NCBI GenBank assembly: GCA_019321725.1
Contig: CM033107.1
Span: 21,257,445-21,321,444 of the forward strand
DNA from: Paulownia fortunei
Taxonomy: Eukaryota; Streptophyta; Magnoliopsida; Lamiales; Paulowniaceae
Direction of reading: 5' to 3'
Length of the DNA: 64,000 bases
The notes under the pieces are model-generated. The model did no database searches. It was not told where the DNA came from and saw only the letters and a program-made list of their open reading frames with translations. Shown here piece after piece: positions 12,433 to 24,979 of this stretch. The number at the start of each line of letters is the position of its first letter. The first letter of the stretch is position 1. The position numbers were made by a program, and so were the translations under genes.

Positions 12433-15400
12433 TGAAACTCGATAAATTCGATGGTGCAGATTTTAGGTTCTAAAAAATGCAGATAGAGGATTGTTTGTAT
12501 CAACCTCTCTCAAGGAAGAAGTGAGAGACTATGAAGGAAGAAGATTAGAATTTTCTCGATAGACAAGCCTTCAGAGTTATCCGATTGACGTTATCCTGCA
12601 ATGTTGCTTTCAATATAGCAAAGGAAAAGACCACAACGGATCTTATGGCGGCTCTCTCCAATATGTATGAGAAGTCATCAGCCTCAAACAAAGTTCACTT
12701 GATGAGGCATTTGTACATTGATAGCTTAACATCTTAATGAACTTAACATAGTCATAACCCAATTGAGTTCAATTGGAATTAAATTCGATGAAAAAGTACG
12801 AGCATTGATACTTTTGTCTTTTCTACCAGAAAGCTGGAATGTTACTATCACGGTTGTGAGTTGCTCGTCGGGAAGCAATAAATTGAAATTTGATGATGTT
12901 TGTAATCTGGTTCTCAGTGAAGAGATCCGATAAATAAAGTCGGATGAATCATCAACCTCTTTAGTTTTGCATATAAAGTCGAGAGGAAAAAATTCAACCA
13001 GATGGAATAGACGTGGCAGATCGAACTACTGAGGTAGATCAAAGGACAAGAGGTCTAAATTCAGGAATCCCAATAATTCTCATAGCTCGAAAATCATTCA
13101 GTGTTGGAATTGTGGGATGATCGGGCACTACAAAAATCAATGCAAGAATGCACTGAAGGACCAGGAGGCGAAGGCATAGGTAAATATTACTTCCACCTCA
13201 AGAGAAGATGATACGTTGATATGCTCTTTTGAGAGTAATGAGGAGTCTTGGGTGTTAGACTCTAGAGCATCATTCCATGCTACTTCACAAAAAGAATTCT
13301 TCAACAGTTATGTCCCTAAAAACCTTAGAAAGGTATATCTTGGTGATGATCAACCGTGTGATATTATTGGCAAATGTGTAATGAAGATTAAGTTGAACGG
13401 GTCTGTTTGGGAGCTGAAGGATGTCGGGCATATCCCTGATCTGAGAAAAAATTTAATCTTAGTAGGGCAGTTGGCTAGCGAAGGCTACACTGCGATCTTC
13501 CATGGTGATGATTGGAAGATTTCAAATAGCGCAATAACAATTGCTCGAGGCAAAAAGAGTTGCACTATTTATATGATAGCAGAGATACGCTGTTCAATTG
13601 CAGTTACAACAAGCAATGAAACTCCAAATATGTGGCACTAAAGGCTGGGTCACATGAGTGAAAAGGGGATGAAGATTATGCACTAAAAGGAAAAACTTCC
13701 AGGTCTACAGTTAGTTGATATAGACATGTGCAAAAATTACATACTTGGAAAGCAGAAGAGGGTCAGCTTTCAAATAAGTGGCAGAACCCCAAAAAAGGAA
13801 AGGCTAGAGCTCGTTTTCTCTGATATTTGGGTACCAACAAATATCTCATCCATTGGTGGGAAACACTACTTCATGACTTTTATCGATGATCACTCTCGGA
13901 AGGTATGAGTTTACTTTCTAAAGTATAAGTCTGAAGTATTTGAGGCTTTTAGGAGATGGAAAGTAATGGTTGAAAATAAGACATATCTGAAGATTAAAAA
14001 AATCATAACCAATAATGGTGGTGAATATGAAGAAACCAAATTCAAGAAGTTTTGTTATGAGCATGGGATCAGAATGGAGAGAACCATGTCAGGTATACCT
14101 CAACACAATGGTGTAGCTAAACATATGAATCGAAAGTTGACAGAAAGAGCCAGAAGCATTCATATACAGTCAGGTCTACCAAAGCAGTTCTGGGCAGAAG
14201 CAGTCAACACAACAACTTACTTGATCAACCGAGGTCCATCAGCTCCATTGGAGCACAAAATAACATAGGAGGTATGAAGCAGAAAATAAGTAAAACTATC
14301 ACATTTAAAATATTTTGGTTGTGCAACATATGTATATATTAGTGATCAAGGCAAGAATAAGCTTGATCCCAAATCCAAGAAATGTACTCTCATCGGTTAT
14401 GGCGAGGATAAGTTTAGCTACCGCATTTAGGATAATGAAAATAAGAAGGTGATTCATAGCAGAGATGTAATTTTCGACGAAATGGTGATGTACAAAGACA
14501 TGCATAAAACAGACTACAACGACTCAGTGCAGAGTGAGCCAGTATTTGCAGATGTAAATGTAGATGATGTCTATGATAGTCCCGTGATGGAGCCGATTAT
14601 AACAAGTCATCAGCTAGAGAAACTCGTTGGACAGAGCAATACGCAACAGTCCAACACACCACAACCTCCTACCCCAACTCTTATATTTAGAAGGTCGTCT
14701 CGATCTCATGTGCCTAACAGAAGATACATGAACTATCTGTTGTTGACTAATGAAAGGGAGCCTGAATGCTATGATGAAGCTTGTCAGACTAAAGATGCTA
14801 GCAAGTGGGAGCTTGCCATGAAAGAAAAGATGAAGTCTTTAATCTTCAACCAGACATGGGAACTAGTTGAACTACCCATGGGGAAGAAGACACTTCACAA
14901 CAAATGGGTGTACCGGGTGAAAGATGAGCATGATAGTTCCAAGAGATACAAAGATCGACTAGTTGTTAAAGGATTCCAATAGAAGAAAAATGTTGATTAC
15001 ACTGATATTTTTACCCCCGTTGTGAAGCTCAATACTATCAGATCAATGTTGAGTATTGTTTCCATTGAAGATCTTTATCTTGAACAATTGGATCTGAAAA
15101 CTGCATTCCTTCATGGAGACTTAGATGAGGAGATATACATGTACCAATTAAAAGGTTTCTTAGAAAAAAGGAAGAAGAACATAGTGTGCAGACTTAAAAA
15201 GAGTTTGTATGATCTGAAACAAGCTCCAAGACAGTGCTACAGAAAGTTTGATGGCTTTATACACAAAGAAGATTTTCACAAGTGTAACGCCGACCACTAT
15301 TGCTACTTCAAGAGATATAGGTCAAGTTATATCATTTTACTACTTTATATCGATGATATGTTAGTAGTAGGTTCATAAATAGATGATATCAGAAGGTTGA

Positions 15401-16302
15401 ACCAACAATTGTCAATGGAGTTTGACATAAAAGACTTGAGTCCAGCAAATAAGATTTTTGGGATACAAATCACAAGAGATAGGCATAGAGGGTTCTTGCA
15501 GTTATCTCAAGTAGAGTACATCAACCGTGTTTTGTAGAGATTCAACATAGGCGATGCCAAGCCAGTCAGCACACCCTTGGCTAGTTATTTTCGCTTATCC
15601 AAGAATCAATCACCCTAGACAGAGGAAGAGAGAAAATTCATGGCTAAGGTTTCTTATGTCTCAGCCATTAGAAGTTTGATGTACGCGATGGTATGTACAA
15701 GACTAGACATTGGCTATGTAGTGTGAGTTGTTAGCAGGTTTATGTCAAATCCAGGAAAAACTCATTGGAAAGCAGTCAAGTGGATTTTGAGGTATACGAG
15801 ACACCATGGAGAAATGTTTGTACTTTGGATGAGAGTTAAAAGTACAAGGCTACGTAGACGTAGATTTTGGAGGTGAAGTCCATCATCGAAGAAACACTAC
15901 TGATTATATATTCACTGTTGAAATTATAGCTGTTAGTTGGATGTCACAGTTACAAAAGATTGTCAATCTATCCACTACTGATGCTAAGTATGTAGCAGTA
16001 ACTAAAGTGAGTAAAGAGATGATATGGCTTCAAGATTTGTTAATTGAGTTGAGATTTAAGCAATAGAAAATATTTTCTACAGTGATAGTCAGAGTGCGAT
16101 ACACTTGGTGAAGAATTTAATATTTTATTCCAGAACCAAGCATATTGGACTTCATTATCGCTTTATCAGATCTTTATTAGAAGATGAGGTGCTAATACTG
16201 AAGAAAATCCAAGGAAGTAAGAATCTAGCAGATATGTTGACAAAGACGGTGGCTATCAATAAATTGAAGTTGTGTTCAACTTCAATTGGCCTACAAGAGT
16301 AA
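12433..16302 (+). pseudogene. Decayed gag-pol of copia element 1
   Basis: The gag part (about 12433-13180) is full of stops but keeps a CCHC zinc knuckle, CWNCGMIGHYKNQC, near 13103-13144. Protease: WVLDSRASFHAT near 13249, where the usual D-S-G active triad reads D-S-R. Integrase: FSDIWVPT near 13818 and the ITNNGGEY segment near 14005, plus the QHNGVAK stretch. Reverse transcriptase: NKWVYRVK, QLDLKTAFLHGDL and LLYIDDMLVVGS, so the YxDD-type box survives. RNase H: a DVDFGG-type start and ADMLTK near 16230. Stops break the frame at about 13639, 13906, 14266, 14980 and 15376, so no polyprotein can be made. Confidence 0.9.
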
Positions 16303-16348
16303 CAAGATCAAAAAGATCTGCTACATAGACATATTAAAATCAGTTTTT

Positions 16349-16358
16349 AAGTGGGAGA
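16349..16358 (+). other. Polypurine tract of copia element 1
   Basis: AAGTGGGAGA stands just before the 3' LTR, where plus-strand priming would occur. It matches the typical plant copia AAGTGGGAGA tract. Confidence 0.8.
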
Positions 16359-16359
16359 T

Positions 16360-16792
16360 TGTTTAGAAAATGGTCAACCATTTTTGGTAAAAAATGAAGG
16401 GTGTCTAACTTAAACAATTATCAATTAAGGTACATAACCTAATTTCTTGCATAAATTCCACCAATCTATATTTTTAAAGCCTATATAAATTCTTTTAACT
16501 CTCATTTGTAGAGCATCCCAAAATTAGAGAATTATATAGAGTTTGAGAGAAAAGCTTAAAAGAAAAAACTTGTAAATGAATTTTGTGAAGAAATTTTTTT
16601 GTGTGGGTTGTGAGTTGTAAGTGTTGTAAACGCTTTGTATATTTTCTCCGTTTAGTAAAACGATCTGCAGTAGGTTCGGAGACATAGACACAATTGGCTG
16701 AACTTCGTTATCAAATTTATGTGTCTTATTTTCGTTGTTATTTTGCATTCTCACTCATCAAATTTATTGGGAATTTCCATAATTTCCCAATA
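16360..16792 (+). repeat. 3' LTR of copia element 1
   Basis: It starts TGTTTAGAAAATGG and aligns end to end with 11886-12311, with clear divergence (roughly one difference every six to ten bases at the start, by eye). The expected terminal CA appears as TA. Confidence 0.9.
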
Positions 16793-16898
16793 CATTGGAA
16801 CTCTGCTCTTCTCCAAAATGGGCTAAGCCTGTGATACAAGCCCCAGCAACACGCACAGACACCCTATGCCCAACCTCACACCCTTAAAAGTCTGTTAT

Positions 16899-17012
16899 GA
16901 AGTTTAACACATGGAATAGCAGAGGGGCTAGTCGCCCTGGTTTTCTATATGCTGCAAGGGATCTCTTGCTAAGATACAATCCATAAGTCTTTGTGGTTTA
17001 TGGACAATACAA
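16899..17012 (+). pseudogene. LINE (L1-type) ORF2 endonuclease fragment
   Basis: Translation from 16899 gives MKFNTWNSRGASRPGFLY, then AARDLLLRYNP, a stop, and VFVVYG. This matches the N-terminal start of plant LINE ORF2 endonucleases, which typically read M-K-x-x-x-W-N-x-R-G-x-x-x-P-x-F and then LLxxxxPDIxxLxE. Only this first strand-helix region remains and it has an in-frame stop. The copia 3' LTR ends about 100 bp upstream, so the copia element probably landed in or next to this LINE. Confidence 0.7.
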
Positions 17013-18327
17013 TGCACACCGATAGGGTCTATTAGATCATCCGATGGGTACAATTTGTCTCGTCAACTATTTTGTCTGTTGTAGTAAAATTTGATGTGGG
17101 TATGGAGAAATTATATAGACTAGGTACACATTTAAAGATATTATCTTTAAGATATTAATTTCTCTCACCAAAATATAATTGATTCTCAAGGTATTAAACT
17201 CCAAGATGCAAAACCTATAATCACTAAATTATAAAATTATACTCCTTATAATAAAAAAGAAAGTTAGAAAGTAATACTAGAGCAAGTTCTCAAATTCTAA
17301 GTCTAGTTTGTAAAAAGTTCTGTAATTCGTAGTTTAGTTTGTAGAAAATAACTAGGAGTTATTCATCAACTTTCAAAGATTACTTCCAATAATTGCAATC
17401 TTTTCCAAAAAGACAAGACATTCATTTAAATTTTTAAACTATTTTATTTGAAAGAAGGCAAATCAATAAATCCACCCCTTGGAAACCTATAGACCCCTCT
17501 TTCCTTCCTTGTTCTATTATATTTATTTGTTTCTTTCATTCGTTCTAATATAATATTATATCATATAAAATTTAAACTATATGCTTTTCTTAGTTTATTC
17601 TTGTGATAAGAGAAATTTTAAGGGAACTTGATAAAACTTACCAAATTCACATATATTTATATATTAAGAAAAGTTTCATAACTCTTACAAACAATCAATG
17701 TGAGACAAATATAAATGAACGAAAATTCAATATGAATAACACTTTTCAACGTGAAACTTTATTATACGTAAATACTCTATAATATACAACAGTATCCCCT
17801 TCGGCATAGCCGGGGGATGTGCAGAAAATCTTCACCTCCAGAACCAGGTACGACAGGAACTCATGCATGTTGCTTCTTTTATTAGTATGAATTGCATGGT
17901 CATGGGGGACTTTTAACAACATACTGCATGCCAACAAAAAAAAGTGGAGGCAGATTTGCTTCATTGAATCCAGAAGAAGGAAAAAGTGTCTATGGAAATA
18001 TAAACAATCATATTGAACAGGATAAACAAAAAACAATTAGACTTAATCTTACTGGAATATGATAAAAATTCTTCTGATGATCTCCTGGATAAGGAAAATT
18101 CTTTAAGAGGCCTTTATAATATCAAGGTTTGTATATCAATACACAATTTCTTTGGAACCATTTGCCCAAAAGTTTTGTCAAATGGGCTACTGTTTTGCCA
18201 ACCCAAACTTGTGTGAGGCCAGGGCAATAAAGACCTTAGAGTTCTTAAAAAAGCCCATATACTATAGCGTGGTTGGAAAATTCTTGCTAACCAAAACTCA
18301 CTTTGGGCTCTTACTTTGAAACACAAG
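17013..18327. other. Intergenic, no supported feature
   Basis: AT-rich sequence with several short open frames but no recognisable domain. The minus-strand frame at 17746-18036 (about 96 codons) is hydrophobic and Phe/Leu-rich as expected of AT-rich chance frames. A less AT-rich patch at 17790-18320 may be old transposon sequence that I cannot name. Confidence 0.4.
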
Positions 18328-18702
18328 GGCTTTGTTTGGTACTATGTCTGGCATTTTAAGGAAATTATTGTTGGGGAAAAGTATTTGGATAGAATATATT
18401 TAAATGTTTTGTTGGAAAAAATATTATAATATATTTTGGATAATATTTTCAATTATAGATATGCTGTCAATGTTGTTTTATTGTGGTTAATAAAAAATAT
18501 TTTTAATTATACAATACATGTCTTGTTAATATTATTTTGTTGTAATTAATGAGGGTATAGTAGAATACATAATTATTTAATTGAAACAATAATTGATAAG
18601 TATTTCGAATAATAAAAATAATTTTCCTGAAATATTAATCCCAAACACATTTTTTATTCCAGGAGAAGGACAATGTTTCCCCAAAATAACACCAAACAAG
18701 GC
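18328..18702. mobile_element. MITE, copy 2 of the CTTTGTTTGGT family
   Basis: Left end GGCTTTGTTTGGTACTATGT; the reverse complement of the right end reads GCCTTGTTTGGTGTTATTTT. Shared interior motifs with copy 1 include AATGTTTTGTTGGAAAAAATA and a TAATCCCAAACAC-like segment. Non-coding. Confidence 0.7.
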
Positions 18703-20760
18703 ATTTTTCCCAAAACTAAGGTTAATTTTCATTTCATTTTGAGAAAAGTATTTTGGGGAATGATATATTTATTCATCAAAATAAACTTTTGTTAATCCTT
18801 CTCTCATCTTAAGTATCTCCAATCATTACATCAATTCAAATATATATTTAAGTATACATATATACATATATAATTGAATAGATAATATATAATTTATATC
18901 TCACAATCATTATCTTAATACAAATATATAGTTTTTAATTATTATTTTATTATAATGATAATATAAAGCACTATGAGCTTGATATGATACTACTAACCAA
19001 ACAAAATCTTATATGAAAATTTAGAAAAGCACTTACGAGTTAACTCCTCATTTCTATAATAGATAAGTGTTACCTGTTGCATGTAATAAAATTAATTATA
19101 TACTATTATAAAGTTTATTTAATGATTTATTCAATAAATCACAGTAATTTAGTTGTATATATATGCATGCATTTAACTGAGGCTCATACAACTATTTAGT
19201 CGATTTTAAGAGTCTACATAAGGATTTAACATATAACAATACTCAAAAACTAATTAATAGGCTTAAATAATTGAAGCTTTCTCTAGATATGCTCAAATTA
19301 CATAAGCAATCTAATCTTCTTCTTTTTCTTTTTCTTTTCTAATTTTCTATTAATTTTTCTAAGTTACAACTTTCAACAGCATTTCCGAAATATTGTTATA
19401 TAGTTTTAAGTTTTAATTGCTCAAAACACATTATAGAAACGAAAACTTTTATCTTACTCACCAATTAATCAATAAATATAATGATACTTATTATTTAATT
19501 ATCATTATTCTTAAATGTGAATCAATTCACAATATCCCAACCCACGTTAGATAAAGGACGAGCTCATCTCAAGAGGAGAGAAGAAAAGAGAAATTCGACT
19601 GACTGTGTGTAACAAGTTTGAGTTACAATTATTTACAATAATTATTTTATTTCATCAAATATCTACTTATAATTTTTATTAATATATTAATATAGTTACA
19701 TATTCAATTTGTACTCATATTTACTTGTTTAATTTAATTATTTTATTTTTAATTTTTTTTGCATAAAATGTTATCGGAAATAAAATTTTAGATTATATGA
19801 TGATGGATGTTAAATAATTATAATAAAAATAAGATAAATAAATTACATTTTAAATACTTATGTAACATATTTGTTGAAAAATTATACAATTAAGGTAAAA
19901 ATATGAATTTTAACTATTTTTAAGCATAACAAATCATTATAAATTTTATTTTTATTTTTATTTTTTAAAAAAGAGATGGCGGTGCCGCGCCAATATTGGC
20001 GTTACCATTGGAAATTAGACGTTGCACCAAATTATTGCAACTTTGGAGATGGCCACCAACCTACTCGATACACAAGGACTGCTCCATCAATTAAGTGATG
20101 GGAAATACAACACATAATTATTGCTCCATTCATGCGCTTCGGGTCGACACTGGATCAATTAAATGATACCAAATATATGCATAATTATTTCATTCAACAG
20201 CTTTATGCAGCAGTTACAATCAGTTATTGTTGTCTGCACTTGATTAAGATAAAATCATATGAGTTTTTGTCGTCCAATACTTCATAATTCTGAATCCTAA
20301 TCAGTACATTGTTCTAAAAAAATTGTGCAACAATGGACAAATGATTTTCCCAACTGTAATGCTGTATGGTGATTCTGAAGCATTTGTTAAACAAGATGTG
20401 CAATGGCATATGCATTTTTGCATTTATAATTTCCCTCGATTTTTGGATTTGAAATTAAAAAATTTAAATTTCTAATAATAAATTTATTAAATTTATAATA
20501 TAATGAATTTTCAATTTTAAAACTTTTATTTTGAACTATTATAATGAATTTTAAATGCTGTATGGAGATATTTAAAATTGCACCACCCTCCCCTTCAAAC
20601 CATGTATCACGTGCCATCCTTTCTTTGCAATAAAGCCATTATTTCTTCACGCCACAAATCCACATTTCCACTGCCCATATTGGCTTGTACAATTCCTTAG
20701 TATTTTTTCCCAGTTTCTTTTTGTTCCTAAACTTGGGTACTAGATCAAGTTTCGGGCAGT
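18703..20760. other. Intergenic AT-rich DNA
   Basis: No coding signal. Around 20430-20550 there is a segment (TTTGAAATTAAAAAATTTAA, AATAAATTTATTAAATTT) that resembles 53820-53960, so both may be remnants of one short repeat family. A short GC-richer patch at 19975-20170 (GATGGCGGTGCCGCGCC) stands out but matches nothing I can identify. Confidence 0.4.
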
Positions 20761-20828
20761 GTTTGTCTAACTGAATCTGTTTGATGCAAACTCAGTTTGT
20801 CTAATTGAAGTTGTTTGATGCAAACTCA
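20761..20828. repeat. 34-bp tandem duplication
   Basis: Two adjacent 34-bp units both start GTTTGTCTAA and end TTTGATGCAAACTCA; they differ at three or four positions. No coding context. Confidence 0.85.
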
Positions 20829-21756
20829 AAGTAGCAGTCCACAATCACCCAAACCAGTGTAAGAAAGACTGTAGCAATCTGTTAAACAAGTTTGCTGTCT
20901 ATTAGCATGAAGGTCTTATTACATTCATCACCTTTTCCTCGCTTCAACAGCATAAACACATTTCCCGTTTTGGGGGCAGAGTACAACTCTTGCAACAAAT
21001 TGAAAACAATGCACAACAGGTATTTGATCACTACAATACACAGAAATTAGTTTCCCCATTCTCCAAATCTTCCTGGTCTAAGTACTAAAATTGCAGTATG
21101 CAAACAGATCTGACTTTCACAAACAAATTGCTAGCTACAATACTTATAATCCAATAAGATGATGATCCAACCTTCAGTCGTTCAATTTTTCCAGTAGTCC
21201 CCACATTGCTCTTATACAACTTGATGGTGTTCACTGTTTTTTTGTATTGGATCAAATTAGTTGTGTTTCTCAAACCCTATTTATCTATCAATCAAAACTG
21301 CAATAAATATTACAAGGGCACCAAATGCAGTGATATGTTAAACACAAAACATTCCTTCAAAAAGCTGAACCCAACCCAAAAATTCCACTTTGCATTGATA
21401 CATGACCCATTTAGGCTGAGAATCTTGAGATTATCATATCACAAATGCAAAATGAAACCCACACAAGAGGTACCACAATGACTACAAAATTATAGGTATA
21501 CTTTACGCTTGGGAAGGCATCAGAACCCAACCAGCAGTAGACAAGTCGCATAACATCTCTAACTATTTAATCACTTTCTCTTGAAACAAGAAACTAAAAA
21601 GAAATAAATTTTCAACCAATGAACACAATGGAGGAAATAGACTCTAAAGGCCGCCTTAAATACACGGATATATGATGACTCAAAACTCGCCACAGCTGAT
21701 AATCAATCCTTTCACATGTTCCCACACAAAATGAAGCCACAACAATGTAATCAAAG
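20829..21756. other. Downstream flank and likely 3' UTR of NAP1
   Basis: The last bases before 21757 should be the NAP1 3' untranslated region on the minus strand. The remainder up to 20829 shows no gene; the open frames at 21206-21481 and 21612-21836 lack any domain. Confidence 0.4.
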
Positions 21757-24700
21757 TTACTGTTGCTTGCATTCTGGAGGCCTCTCACCCTGCTGTCCGT
21801 CACCAGCAGGTGCCCTTCCACTCTTCTACATATCACATCAGCGAATACTCAGGATTTGCAAGTTTTTCCAATACAAGAAAGATAATGAAAGATATTAAAT
21901 AATAAGGGGATAGAGAATCACACCTTGCGCACAGCTGACGACTGTGATTTGCAAATGACAAAACACAACACGATCAGTGTCAAGCCAGATTATTAAGTGC
22001 ATAAAACGAAAAAAACAACACATAGTATATGTATCATATAACCTTTTTTCTGGTCTTGCTTTCATCTTCATCATCCTCCTCATCGTCGTCGTCATCATCT
22101 TCATCGTCTTCTTCCTCATCATCCTCCTCATCTTCATCAATATCATCATCATCTTCAATATCGCCATACTCGTCCTGGGCAGCCTCTCCCGTGAACCATG
22201 ATACAGCATGAGGAATGATTTTGTCTCGAATAGTTGACCTGTAAAAAAAACAATTTTACACATTTTACAAGTGACTCAATTGTAACACAATTATACAGCA
22301 AGCAGGCTACTAGATAAATCATATAAAGAGCCAAGACAACCATAATACAACACCAAACAAGATATTAAGCAAGGACCTTAAAATTACACCTCATTGCATC
22401 AAAACTAAGAAACTACACTCATTTGTCAAATGACCATTCTTTTCCAAGTGGATAAGGGAGAGGGATAAATAACAAATTCAATATATGCTCTCAATTTTAC
22501 ACATCAGCACATTTATCTACATGTATTGATCAAAGCATTAATACCACAATTATAGTGCAAAAGATGCAAAATGGCATCAAGAATAAACTCACCCGATGTC
22601 ATAATCTTGTTCCATCAGATTTTGGAGCTCTTCAGCCTGCCAAAAAAACAGAGAGAACTCTTAAAATCAAAATGATACAAGATACACGATCTCCTAAACA
22701 AAATAGCTCATTCTTACAGCATCTTCATCAATATCATCATCCTCATCAGGAACTTGGGGTGGGCTAAAGAAGTTGAAGAAACTTTCACATTGTTCAGTTT
22801 TAGTAATTGGCTTGGCATTTTTGGACCCTTTCTTAGGCTTCTTTTTCAGAATCTTTTGTGTCAAACATTTTCCTGGATACCACTCTATCTCCGTCCTACA
22901 AAGCAAGTTTCACAGTAAGAAAAAAATCAAACAGTAGTTTGCAGTACCCATTAAAAATCATGACAGAGGGAACTTCTACGACAACTGGGGGATATGTAAT
23001 ATATTTACCCAATTGCCTTCTCCAAAATAGGTTCATCCTCATCAATCATGTGATACGTTTTAGTCAGAACAGAGTTCTTGAAGAATGGATTAGTGTCAAA
23101 GTAAAATTCCAGCTTGAAGCCTTTTGGATTATCAACTCTGAACCACTTTATATCTTTGAGGAACTTGAGAGCCCCTTCATCACGCTCAGAAATCTGGCTC
23201 CAAATAAACACAAATAACAAGATTATGATAACTGGAAAAAAATTACCTAAAATTAAGCAAAAAAACAAAAAATGTAAAGGGACAAGAATTGTAAAGAGCA
23301 ACAGACCTCTTCAGCAAGCACCTCATTGTTCTTCATTGCAGTGAGCCAAAAATCAGGAACTCCTTTCTCTGCAGAATTTGTGAAGTTTAAACAAATAGAA
23401 TCCTATCACTAATACAAAGTGATAAATTGATATCACAAACATACCCTCACCATCTTTGTCCACCTGGTTTGTTGGCTCTGAATCAGTTATACCTCCTTCG
23501 ACTACACCATTTACAATTTCATATCTCTGCACATTTTTAACATAATTGAAGATAGAAACAAAAAACAAGGGTATCCCTTGGTGAAAAAAAGTGCAAACTT
23601 TCAATTGCACAAGTAGTCACACCTTGGTATAAAGTGGTTGATACAGCTTCTGGTACTTAGCTTCAAGTGCTGCTCTCTCCTCAAAAAACTTTGCCTCCAA
23701 ATCATCATGTTGAGTCTGCAATAATTAGTGCTTTCCAACATTTAGTAAAAATCCTATTCAAAAGCCGCATCAGCAAGCACAGAAAGAAAAGAAAATATGC
23801 AAAGCATCATCTGAACATACATCAGAGAACATTTTGACACCCAATATATAGTGAGCATCTTGTTTTTTTAGGATTGATTATTTCAGATACCAAATCCCAT
23901 ATAAAATGGACACTGACAATGAGGAGAGAGACAGAATGAAATCAACACATGCATGCATTCAACATCTAGGAGATCCATCAAGCTACTAGCAAAGTAATCA
24001 AACAGATTTTGACAATCGAGTGGTTTCAAAAAAGCTGAAAGTTTCTATCCTTTATTTAATACGAAATAGAACCGACTCATTGATGCCACTTAAACACCTA
24101 TTAACTGACACTGAAACAAACATACATCTCAATATGTATTACACATTAATCTTACAACCAGTTATTCAAACACTCCATAACCATCATTACAAATAAACTA
24201 CTACAAATCCTACTTAAACCCTCACAATCACACTCCTTCCAGCATTTAACAACAGAAACCCTAACTTATTTCTGTAACGCAATCATATTTCCAGTCACAG
24301 GCATCAGGTAAAATTCCTAGATCATGGTTAAAAAAATAAAAGAGCTGCGATACAACTAGGGACCAGAGAACATGCCTGAATTTCCCTCAGCACATCAACA
24401 CGTTTTCTGACATTGGGGGACAAATTCTCAAGCACATCCGAGTGCTTACCAGCAAGATCCTGAAGTTTATTCTGCATACCCAAAAAAAAAAATGTTAAAC
24501 AAAACACAACCTTTCATCATCCCGAACCATACCTTCCTCAAGCACACCTAAAGTAATATCATCAGCAATCAAAGACTTATTAAAAAGAAAAAGAAAAAAA
24601 ACAAAGAACTAACCTTGAGAGCATTAACAAGGTCAGCTCTATCCTCTGCATTCAACGCTACACACAAATAAGCAATCAATCAAAATCCACAACTAATCAA

Positions 24701-24779
24701 TTTAAAGGTTTTGGGTACACGGATTTTGCTTACCAGTGCCGAGATCAGCTACGTTGAAGCTGTCCTTGTTGCTGCTCAT
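21757..24779 (-). CDS. NAP1: Nucleosome assembly protein 1 (NAP1;1-type histone chaperone), twelve coding exons
   Basis: Histone chaperone that binds H2A-H2B (and H3-H4) and shuttles between cytoplasm and nucleus. Coding exons on the minus strand: 24779-24734, 24657-24614, 24471-24376, 23715-23623, 23526-23445, 23368-23307, 23193-23009, 22895-22718, 22636-22593, 22238-22043, 21941-21924, 21825-21757; total 370 residues with consistent phases. Start [14 protein letters not shown]. The long helix and earmuff core are recognisable ([65 protein letters not shown]). A tract of almost only Asp/Glu spans about 300-337, then a basic stretch KTRKK-SSAVRK-KSGRAP. The C-terminus is CKQQ, the farnesylation box known in plant NAP1. 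Length equals the usual plant NAP1. The intron after exon 3 has a GC donor (CAG|GCATGT), and exon 11 is an 18-nt microexon. The gene appears intact. Confidence 0.95.
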
Positions 24780-24808
24780 TCTCCTGAGGGCAGCCGACCG
24801 CCGACCAA

Positions 24809-24979
24809 AAACCCTAAGAGAGAGAAAGCAAAAACCCTAAGAAGAAGGGCAGCAGCGGCAGCAGCAGCAGTAGGTGATAGAGCTGTGCGTGAGCGAGGGA
24901 GGAAAAGTAGAGATAATAAATGAGAAAAGAGAGAGGAAAGAAAAGTGGCTAAAACCTAGCATCTATAGGGTATTTTATA
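24809..24979 (-). promoter_or_regulatory. NAP1 promoter and leader: TATA box and two telo-boxes
   Basis: On the minus strand a TATAAAATA element lies at 24979-24971, about 190 bases before the ATG. Two AAACCCTAA telo-boxes (plus-strand orientation) occur at 24809-24817 and 24832-24840, inside the expected leader, next to a GCAGCA tract at 24848-24872. Telo-boxes are common near the start of genes expressed in dividing cells, which fits a histone chaperone. The transcription start itself is inferred. Confidence 0.5.

Larger units (their letters stand above)
11886..16792 (+). mobile_element. Complete but inactive Ty1/copia LTR retrotransposon
   Basis: Two direct LTRs enclose a primer binding site, gag with zinc knuckle, protease, integrase, reverse transcriptase and RNase H in the order PR-INT-RT-RH, which is diagnostic of Ty1/copia. 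The flanking 5 bases are CATTA (11881-11885) and CATTG (16793-16797), a target-site duplication with one change. The LTRs differ at many positions and several stops interrupt the coding region, so the insertion is old and dead. Confidence 0.92.

Noticed and set aside
22029..22211. Plus-strand poly-Ser frame
   Set aside because: It is the antisense shadow of the Asp/Glu tract in NAP1 exon 10.
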